A stretch of 5,494 nucleotides of DNA from DATLMR01 sp035537555. Lineage in GTDB: Bacteria; Acidobacteriota; Blastocatellia; UBA7656. The translations under genes were made by a program, and so were the position numbers. The notes beneath the pieces were generated by a model. It had not been told where the DNA came from. It was given only the letters and a program-made list of their open reading frames with translations, and did no database searches. The stretch lies in the NCBI GenBank assembly GCA_035537555.1, contig DATLMR010000001.1, positions 1 through 5,494 of the forward strand. The letters are read 5' to 3'. Positions 1 to 4,827 of this stretch are shown piece by piece. The first letter of the stretch is position 1. The number at the start of each line of letters is the position of its first letter.

Positions 1-757
1 CTTGAAACAGGTGAGCCAAAGGATCGCTGCCGGTAGCGCCCTCGATCACGTCCGGCTCATCTTCGTCATCGCTGTCCTCATCCTCGTCGTCGCTATCTTC
101 GTCCTCTTCGGGCGCGTTCTCATCCTCGACTCCGCCGACGCTTGTGCTAGGCGAGCCGGAGGCTCCTGTCTGGTTGGTCGAGCCGGGAGCCGGAAAATTG
201 GTCGAGCCCTGAGCGAAGGCGCTCGCCCTGCTGGGGGGAGCGGCGATAGATAGGAGCTGTATCGGGATCGGGACCTGATTTAAGGCGGCGTAAGCCTGTA
301 GCACTTTCATGATCCTGGGATCGCGCGCGCGCACAGGCTCCCATTCGACTCCGGTCATCGGATCGATCAGGGCCGAAGCGCGGATGAACTTGATCTCGTT
401 GACGCCGATGGTCACGCCGTCGCGCAGCTTCTTTAAATCGGTGAGGCTGCCATAAGGCATCGGCGTCACGAGCTGCACGGGGGCGCCGCGATTTCCGAGG
501 TTGTAATAGCGCGCGATCGCTTCAGCCATAACGTTGCCGCGATAGATCATCTCGGCTTCCTTATCGCGCTGCACTTGAAACTGGACATTCGGAACGACGC
601 TGGACGAGAGCAGGATGCCCAATATAGCGAGGGCGAGGATCAGTCCAAGCAGCGCCCATCCCTCATCTCCGCCCGCGCGCCCGGGTCGAGACTCATGCTG
701 GAGCGCGGGCCGATCGGGAGTGGCCGCGCCGGATTTTCCTGGTAGCTGACGCATCAT
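1..757 (-). CDS. Pseudopilin-like protein with acidic tail (3' end cut off by window)
   Basis: Reading from 757 down to 1 gives 252 residues with no stop, so the C-terminus lies outside the window. A 33-residue leader ends in Gly-Gly-Asp-Glu-Gly, followed by Trp34 and a hydrophobic helix (about 34-53), then a charged amphipathic stretch (residues 62-85, QRDKEAEMIYRGN...) typical of the pilin alpha-1 helix. This is the layout of type IV prepilins and type II secretion pseudopilins, cleaved after Gly33 by the prepilin peptidase. The residue at mature position 5 is Gly38, not the usual Glu. A globular part (about 86-170) precedes a Ser/Thr/Pro/Gly linker (175-210) and a strongly acidic segment (211-236). 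The gene is last in the visible pil operon and overlaps the pilP-like gene. Two adjacent ATGs (757 and 754) are possible starts; the second has the better ribosome-site spacing. The product is probably a minor pilin or pilus-associated pseudopilin; the exact subtype is not recognised. Confidence 0.75.
   Translation of the reverse strand, partial: MMRQLPGKSGAATPDRPALQHESRPGRAGGDEGWALLGLILALAILGILLSSSVVPNVQFQVQRDKEAEMIYRGNVMAEAIARYYNLGNRGAPVQLVTPMPYGSLTDLKKLRDGVTIGVNEIKFIRASALIDPMTGVEWEPVRARDPRIMKVLQAYAALNQVPIPIQLLSIAAPPSRASAFAQGSTNFPAPGSTNQTGASGSPSTSVGGVEDENAPEEDEDSDDEDEDSDDEDEPDVIEGATGSDPLAHLFQ
62..103 (-). repeat. Tandem 7-residue acidic coding repeat (DEDSDDE x2)
   Basis: Within the pseudopilin-like gene, residues 219-225 and 226-232 are both DEDSDDE, encoded by two adjacent 21-base units that differ at synonymous positions. 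The flanking sequence (EDENAPEE before, DEPD after) extends the acidic run to about 26 residues. The synonymous differences suggest the repeat is kept at protein level and is not a very recent slippage product. Confidence 0.8.
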
Positions 758-1602
758 CTCACCTTCTCTACCATCGGGATACGTTTCTTGATCTCGTAGG
801 TCGTATTGGTCACTTCGACAGCCTGGTCCGTGATCGAATCGATCCTCCACACGCCCTGAATCACCTCTCCGCGCTTCTTCCTGGTGTGCTCTTTCGTGCC
901 GCCCATCTCGAACAGGCCGTTCTCGCCGATGCGCCCGATGTATCTGAATGGGGGCTCGGGCGCGGCCTGAACTATGAACGGAATCGGATTCGAGTATAAC
1001 TTTACCGGATCGGCCTGGGACTTCACTTCGATTGTGGCATTGCGCGGGCCGGAGTATTCGGCGGCCGAGACATCGGTTGCAACGGTCGTCTCATTCATAC
1101 GCCGGGTGGTCTTAGGCCTGCCGTCCATCAGGATCTGCGCGTCCTGGGGAAACCCTTGACCCGTCACCGTTAGAACGATGTCCCGAGGCGTTCCCGCGAC
1201 CGCGCTCTGCGGCTGGACCATCTGGAGAGCGATCGGGGGAGGCGGAGGAGGCGTCGGCGTAGGTTGGGGCGGGGGCACGTAGAAGGCGAATATATTACCG
1301 CGCGGGCCGACTTTGGCTGCCTCACCTCTGTTCGAGATCAGCGAGAAGTTTAGCGGCGAGGCGTCCGCGAGCATCTGCTGGTAGAGCGCTTCCTGCTGGT
1401 TCGCGGCCGGGGCCGGACGGGGCTGGCCGGAGACCGCCGGGCGCGGCGCAGGCTGTGCTCCCGCGCGAACGTCGGGCCGATTCGCGGGCCTCCTCGGCTC
1501 GGGGCCTCTCGTGAAATTCCACACGGCGATCACCACCGCCAACAGCAGCAGGACGGCCAGTATGATCTTCTTATTCTTTTCCTTGGAACTTGCTTTTGCC
1601 AT
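754..1602 (-). CDS. pilP: PilP-like pilus alignment protein with an IPT/TIG domain
   Basis: The product has 282 residues. Its order is: a short basic cytoplasmic N-terminus (KEKNKK), one membrane helix (about 12-28), a Pro/Arg/Ala-rich linker (32-68), a segment with the motif RGNIFAF (101-107), a proline run (109-123), an Ig-like IPT/TIG domain (about 124-211, with the typical LTVTGQGF strand-turn), and a PilP/GspC-type beta domain (about 219-275: YIGRIGENG, then KRGEVIQGVWRIDSIT). PilP bridges the PilN/PilO inner-membrane complex to the secretin. Classical PilP is a lipoprotein of about 170-180 residues; this one is longer, is anchored by a helix and has no lipobox. The order pilN-pilO-this gene supports the role. 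The start at 1602 is preferred because AGGCGAG lies 6 bases upstream; a TTG at 1626 would add 8 residues but has GGAG too close. GspC-like is the alternative name. Confidence 0.8.
   Translation of the reverse strand: MAKASSKEKNKKIILAVLLLLAVVIAVWNFTRGPEPRRPANRPDVRAGAQPAPRPAVSGQPRPAPAANQQEALYQQMLADASPLNFSLISNRGEAAKVGPRGNIFAFYVPPPQPTPTPPPPPPIALQMVQPQSAVAGTPRDIVLTVTGQGFPQDAQILMDGRPKTTRRMNETTVATDVSAAEYSGPRNATIEVKSQADPVKLYSNPIPFIVQAAPEPPFRYIGRIGENGLFEMGGTKEHTRKKRGEVIQGVWRIDSITDQAVEVTNTTYEIKKRIPMVEKVR
758..765 (-). promoter_or_regulatory. Ribosome binding site of the pseudopilin-like gene
   Basis: AAGGTGAG on the minus strand lies inside the last codons of the pilP-like gene. From its AGG core, the spacing is 4 bases to the ATG at 757 and 7 bases to the ATG at 754, so the second ATG is slightly favoured. 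The placement implies translational coupling with pilP. Confidence 0.55.
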
Positions 1603-1608
1603 TCGATA

Positions 1609-1615
1609 CTCGCCT
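1609..1615 (-). promoter_or_regulatory. Ribosome binding site that decides the pilP start
   Basis: AGGCGAG on the minus strand is 6 bases before the ATG at 1602 and supports that start over the upstream TTG at 1626. A CGCCT at 1633-1637 (minus strand) could pair with the AGGCG of this site to form a weak 5-base-pair stem, but the loop is 17 bases and I do not press this. Confidence 0.55.
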
Positions 1616-1648
1616 ATTCGGGCCAATCTCCAAGGCGGGTCATGCCGT

Positions 1649-2356
1649 TCAGGGCTGAAAATACGCGGTCATATTAATCGAGAGATTTATGCCCGAGCCG
1701 CTCGCGCCGCCCCGCCCGCCTTCTTCGCCGCTCGCCTCGATGCTCGTCAGGTTTACCGAGTCGAGGACGATAAACTGCTTGCTCTTTTCAAGCTCGGCTA
1801 TAAGCGCCCGCAAGCTCGAATACGATCCCGCAACCTCAAAGTGAATGGCAAGGCGCGGGAAGACGTTCATCTCTGCTTTATTGGCGCTGCTCTTCTTCTT
1901 CGAGGGCTTCGACTCCTCTTCGGCATCGACCGATTGCAGGCTCATCTCGATCCCGCTCGTCAGTTGAGCGTTATTCTTCTTCGCGAGCCCGTTAATTTCG
2001 TTGAGCAGGTCGATGCGTCCTTTATTGAGAGGCTTCAAGTACTGGCTCTTGAAAACATTTAGCGAGTTGAGAGCATCCGTAGGTGCATTGACATCGCTTG
2101 GAGCGTCCGGGGGCTTCAGACCGGCGACACTGGCCCTTATGACCTGCTGCTGCGCATCCATCGTCGCTTCCAGGGTCTTCAATCTCTCTTTCTCAGGCTT
2201 GAGTGACGTGAAGTAGTAGATAATGACCGATAAGAAGAAGACCAGGGCCAGGGCCGCCGCGACCAGTTCTCGCGGCGTGAGGCCAAGAGGCATCTTCGCG
2301 ACTCTCGATTGCCTGACGGCGAAGCGGGAAACCCGATCTCTCACCTGAGCGCTCAT
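1649..2356 (-). CDS. pilO: Type IV pilus inner-membrane protein PilO
   Basis: The product has 235 residues, close to usual PilO length. It has a basic cytoplasmic N-terminus (1-28), one membrane helix (about 29-50, ending in YYFTSLKPEKERL), a short coiled coil (about 52-75), then a periplasmic region. The last part (about 163-235: FPRLAIHFEVAGSYSSLRAL, then FIVLDSVNLTSI and INLSINMTAYF) has the alternating strand-helix pattern of the ferredoxin-like PilO domain. PilO pairs with PilN and binds PilP to align the pilus machine. Two low-complexity insertions stand out: a Glu/Lys/Ser stretch (144-162) and a Gly-rich loop (209-223). The ATG at 2356 overlaps the pilN stop as ATGA, and a GAGGTGG site sits 3 bases upstream (6 bases from its GAGG core), so the start is well supported and the two genes are probably translationally coupled. 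Identification rests on architecture and gene order. Confidence 0.88.
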   Translation of the reverse strand: MSAQVRDRVSRFAVRQSRVAKMPLGLTPRELVAAALALVFFLSVIIYYFTSLKPEKERLKTLEATMDAQQQVIRASVAGLKPPDAPSDVNAPTDALNSLNVFKSQYLKPLNKGRIDLLNEINGLAKKNNAQLTSGIEMSLQSVDAEEESKPSKKKSSANKAEMNVFPRLAIHFEVAGSYSSLRALIAELEKSKQFIVLDSVNLTSIEASGEEGGRGGASGSGINLSINMTAYFQP

Positions 2357-2940
2357 TGTCCACCTCGCGTTGCATTATATGTCAGCTCTATGGTGAAAGG
2401 GACCAGCCCGCCCTCATCGACCGCCTCCTGGCTCGTCTGAAGGATCGTGAAGAGCCCTCCGGATCGCTCCAGGTTTCCCATCATCTCCGTCATCTGCCCG
2501 GGATTCTGGCCGAGGGCCTTTACCTGTATCGTGGCGAAAATCGCATCATCGGTCGTCGCGACTTCATTCACGCCGATGCTGACGATCCGCGAATTATTCG
2601 GAACATAGGATTCGATATGAGAGATCAGGCGATTCCAGGAGAAAGCCTTGCGCGCGAGGATCTGCCGGGCCGACACGAGCTGGAGCTGATCCTGCTCGGT
2701 GAGTACGACGGGCGCTTCGACCTTCTTGTTGCGCTCCTGCTCCGCTCGCAGAAGCTCGACCTGGGCCTCCTGCTCTTTTATTCGCCGGTCGAGATCGTAA
2801 GCGCGCGCGCTGACCTGGGTTTTATCGGCTATGACGGCAAGCCAGAGCCAGAGGCTCGCGAGAAAGAATATGGCGATTCCCGTCCAGAAGATGCGCCGGT
2901 TCGCGAAGGGCTGTCTCGAAAGATTTACGTTGATTCGCAT
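2353..2940 (-). CDS. pilN: Type IV pilus inner-membrane protein PilN
   Basis: The product has 195 residues. A short cytoplasmic N-terminus (MRINVNLSRQPFANRR) precedes one membrane helix (about 18-38), a coiled coil (about 45-75, RRIKEQEAQVELLRAEQERN) and a periplasmic ferredoxin-like domain. That domain begins with FSWNRLISHIESYVPNNSRI (100-119), the segment most typical of PilN, and ends with strands around 134-141 and 181-189. PilN dimerises with PilO and in other bacteria docks the cytoplasmic PilM through its N-terminal tail. The tail here departs from the well-known INLLP form. The ATG at 2940 is chosen because the protein then begins with the family N-terminus. A GTG at 3027 in the same frame would add 29 residues with no family resemblance. 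No Shine-Dalgarno sequence precedes 2940, which fits a near-leaderless transcript. This is the first gene of the operon; pilM is not upstream. Confidence 0.88.
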   Translation of the reverse strand: MRINVNLSRQPFANRRIFWTGIAIFFLASLWLWLAVIADKTQVSARAYDLDRRIKEQEAQVELLRAEQERNKKVEAPVVLTEQDQLQLVSARQILARKAFSWNRLISHIESYVPNNSRIVSIGVNEVATTDDAIFATIQVKALGQNPGQMTEMMGNLERSGGLFTILQTSQEAVDEGGLVPFTIELTYNATRGGQ

Positions 2941-2948
2941 CGTAATTA

Positions 2949-2978
2949 AGAATAGCTGAGGAATTGTCCCTATAGCAA
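2949..2978 (-). promoter_or_regulatory. Candidate sigma-70-type promoter of the pil operon
   Basis: On the minus strand, a -35-like TTGCTA (2973-2978) and a -10-like TATTCT (2949-2954) are separated by 18 bases. The expected transcription start is near 2942, only about 2 bases before the pilN ATG at 2940, which would give an essentially leaderless mRNA. The absence of a ribosome binding site in front of pilN agrees with this. The boxes match the consensus only moderately, so this is a prediction. Confidence 0.35.
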
Positions 2979-3033
2979 CAGACCATTTTCTCGGCCCCGG
3001 CAACCATTCGACATAAAAATCAATCACATTATT

Positions 3034-3080
3034 GATGAATCGAGTAATTCGAGCCTGCTTCGCGGGCTTCGAGATTCATC
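3034..3080. repeat. Imperfect inverted repeat in the divergent intergenic region
   Basis: Outer arms GATGAATC (3034-3041) and GATTCATC (3073-3080) are perfect 8-base complements. Inside them, CGAGCCTG (3050-3057) can pair with CGGGCTTCG (3063-3071) with one bulged T and one wobble pair, around the loop CTTCG. The element lies between pilN and the plus-strand zinc-ribbon gene in a region of about 265 bases with no coding signal. It could be a protein-binding palindrome, a 5'-leader hairpin or a dispersed repeat. A terminator is unlikely, since the genes diverge and no T-run follows. Confidence 0.5.
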
Positions 3081-3195
3081 CTATTCTGACCGCCGGTTAA
3101 CGAAAACTGCTCCCAAGGGCAACTCCTGACGAGGGCAAACGCATCTCGAACAGGTAAGTTCCTTTAGTTTAGATGGCGGAGGGGTCGGTTGTCCT

Positions 3196-3201
3196 GGAGG
3201 G
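3196..3201 (+). promoter_or_regulatory. Strong ribosome binding site of the zinc-ribbon gene
   Basis: GGAGGG ends 4 bases before the ATG at 3206 (5 from the GGAGG core). It selects that start over the in-frame ATG at 3173, which has no such site and would place 11 unrelated residues before the first zinc-ribbon motif. Confidence 0.75.
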
Positions 3202-3205
3202 CTCT

Positions 3206-4624
3206 ATGAAGAAATGTTCCGATTGCGGGCTGCCGTATGATGATCAATTCGCCTTCTGCCCCGAAGACGGCGCGCCCTTAATTCCTTCTTTGATTCCTTC
3301 AGGAGGTGCCGGACCCGCAATCGATCAATCCCCCGAGCAGCCGACCATTTCGGAAGTCATCAACGGAACCGCTCCTGTTCTATCAAATGGCCGGGTGAAG
3401 AGCGGCGGCCCGGCATACGAAGCAAGCCCGTCTCAGGTATTGCGCTGCCCCGGCTGCGGGACCGAATACCCGCGGACCTTCGCGACGTGCCCGATAGACG
3501 GCTTCAAGTTGACGCCGGCCATAATTCCGTCCGCGCCTGCATTCGAAGCGTCGCCTGCCGCAGACATTGCCGAGAGTCGCGGCGAGGACGAGGCCGACGC
3601 ACCCGATTCTCCGCATCGGACGCAGCCTCTGGTTGACCCGCGACCGGTCGATCTGTCAGACGAAGACCCGGCCAGCGATCCAGTGGAAAACGAGAGTCAC
3701 CGGACCGGGCCGCTCTCTTACGGGCCGGAGACAGGCGATTTGCCCGGCTCGACGCTCGGACCGGCCGAAAAGGTTGAACGGCGCACAATCTCCATCCCGT
3801 TCGGACGCCGGGAGGCCGCTCCCCGAAACCGCGCCTCAGGTTTCCCCCGGGCGCTTGTCTTAGTTCTCGTCGCCGTATTCGCCCTGGCGGGACTCTACTT
3901 GCTGCTAAAAGGCGGAAGGGCCGACAGGCAGCCTGCCGCCTCGCTCAAGACGGCGCAAAGTGAAAACGCAGAGAAAGCCGTAGAGCAATCCACATTCATA
4001 TCCACTCCCGAGGCCGCTCGCGATTATCAAGAGCCGGTGGAAGAAGAGGCGACGGAAGGAGCTGCCGATCAAGAGGATGCCCCTGGCTCAGAGCCACGAC
4101 CGAACAGGCCTTCCGATGTCCAGGCTCCCTTAGCCAGGAAGAGCGCCAGACACTCTGAGACCCCGACCGCGCCGGCGACCTTACCGGAACGGCCTTCGGC
4201 GAGAACTCCTGCTCGGCAGGCCCCCTCTCCCGAACAGATAGCGGCGGTTCGAATGGCCGAAGTTGCGAGGCAGGCAAGCGATAGTCGAGTCAACGCCAGA
4301 TTGACGCGCGTGCGCGGGAGAAGGACCGCTTCGGGCTACAGGTACGATCTGACATTCACATTGAACAGCCAATCTCAACTCTCCCTTTACTGGGACAAGC
4401 TTCTGATCTCTACCCGCTCCGCGAGCGGCACGAGCAACTCGATGGTGGTTCCCTTCTCTCACAATCTCGGCGCGACAGGCTCGATGACGTTTACGATCAG
4501 CGTCGAGATGAGCGGCGCGGCCGAATCGGATTGGCAGGGGCGAATAACGTGTACGAGTGTCGGGCGTGACGCCTCGGGAAGGCTGACGCGCGCGGCCTTT
4601 TCTACGAGCGTTGCCCCCGGGTGA
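3206..4624 (+). CDS. Double zinc-ribbon, single-pass membrane protein with an unknown C-terminal beta-rich domain
   Basis: I do not recognise this 472-residue protein as a named family. Residues 4-22 and 81-99 are two zinc-ribbon-like motifs of the same form, C-x2-C-x10-C-P-x-D-G, with Asp in place of a fourth Cys. A long acidic, Pro-rich linker (about 100-210) leads to one membrane helix (about 213-235). Arginines cluster before it (R201, R202, R207, R209, R215), which predicts the ribbons in the cytoplasm and the C-terminus outside. A second disordered linker (about 236-350) precedes a Ser/Thr-rich region with alternating hydrophobic strands (about 361-470: YRYDLTFTLNSQSQLSLYW, then SMTFTISVEM), probably a beta-sandwich. 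It has a single Cys (449), so no internal disulfide. The gene is divergent from the pil operon and separated by a candidate terminator from the gene downstream. A sensory or scaffolding membrane role is possible but only inferred. The start is set by GGAGGG at 3196. Confidence 0.8.
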   Translation: MKKCSDCGLPYDDQFAFCPEDGAPLIPSLIPSGGAGPAIDQSPEQPTISEVINGTAPVLSNGRVKSGGPAYEASPSQVLRCPGCGTEYPRTFATCPIDGFKLTPAIIPSAPAFEASPAADIAESRGEDEADAPDSPHRTQPLVDPRPVDLSDEDPASDPVENESHRTGPLSYGPETGDLPGSTLGPAEKVERRTISIPFGRREAAPRNRASGFPRALVLVLVAVFALAGLYLLLKGGRADRQPAASLKTAQSENAEKAVEQSTFISTPEAARDYQEPVEEEATEGAADQEDAPGSEPRPNRPSDVQAPLARKSARHSETPTAPATLPERPSARTPARQAPSPEQIAAVRMAEVARQASDSRVNARLTRVRGRRTASGYRYDLTFTLNSQSQLSLYWDKLLISTRSASGTSNSMVVPFSHNLGATGSMTFTISVEMSGAAESDWQGRITCTSVGRDASGRLTRAAFSTSVAPG

Positions 4625-4680
4625 TTGATCGCGGTTGATCGCGTCTGGGCGACCATTCCTCGAGCAACCGTTAGCTCAGC

Positions 4681-4713
4681 GCCCTCGCGCGGAGGGCAGG
4701 CCCGACGAGGCCT
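4681..4713 (+). terminator. Candidate tandem-hairpin terminator after the zinc-ribbon gene
   Basis: Two adjacent hairpins lie about 60 bases after the stop at 4624. The first has arms GCCCTC (4681-4686) and GAGGGC (4692-4697) around GCGCG. The second has arms AGGCC (4698-4702) and GGCCT (4709-4713) around CGACGA. The sequence that follows (TCCTTCT) is pyrimidine-rich but not a true T-run, so factor-independent termination is uncertain. The rest of 4625-4761 shows no coding signal. Confidence 0.4.
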
Positions 4714-4761
4714 TCCTTCTGATCCTCTCGCCTGCTGACTTCGCCCGGCGACCTTCAACAA

Positions 4762-4791
4762 CTGGCAAATCTCAAATCGACCGCTTATAGT
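4762..4791 (+). promoter_or_regulatory. Candidate sigma-70-type promoter of the DUF255 gene
   Basis: A -35-like CTGGCA (4762-4767, 4 of 6 consensus bases) is followed after 18 bases by a -10-like TATAGT (4786-4791). Transcription would start near 4798, giving a leader of about 30 bases before the ATG at 4828. Together with the hairpins upstream, this suggests the gene has its own transcription unit. Confidence 0.45.
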
Positions 4792-4827
4792 CTTGATCTG
4801 GACCTGATACCGAAAGACGAGGGTGAA

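Noticed and set aside
2..253. Plus-strand open frame with a very hydrophobic segment that mimics a membrane protein
   Set aside because: It is antisense to the Asp/Glu-rich tail of the pseudopilin gene; complements of GAC/GAT/GAA/GAG codons read as Val, Ile, Leu and Phe. It has no ribosome site.
1511..2062. 183-residue plus-strand open frame opposite pilO and pilP
   Set aside because: It spans two well-supported minus-strand genes and their junction, with no family features; it is a by-product of GC-rich codon use.
2356..2949. 197-residue plus-strand open frame opposite pilN
   Set aside because: It lies almost exactly antisense to pilN, which has a clear family match; there is no ribosome binding site and the product is not recognisable.
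3163..3168. TTTAGT as a -10 box for the zinc-ribbon gene
   Set aside because: No acceptable -35 sequence lies 16-18 bases upstream, so I could not support a promoter there.
3173..3205. Upstream in-frame ATG for the zinc-ribbon protein
   Set aside because: It has no ribosome site, adds 11 residues unrelated to the zinc-ribbon start, and the GGAGGG at 3196 fits the ATG at 3206.
4666..4712. GTTAGCTCAG stretch resembling a tRNA D-arm
   Set aside because: There is no acceptor stem, anticodon arm or T-loop (GTTCGA-type) at the required distances; the following hairpins do not make a cloverleaf.
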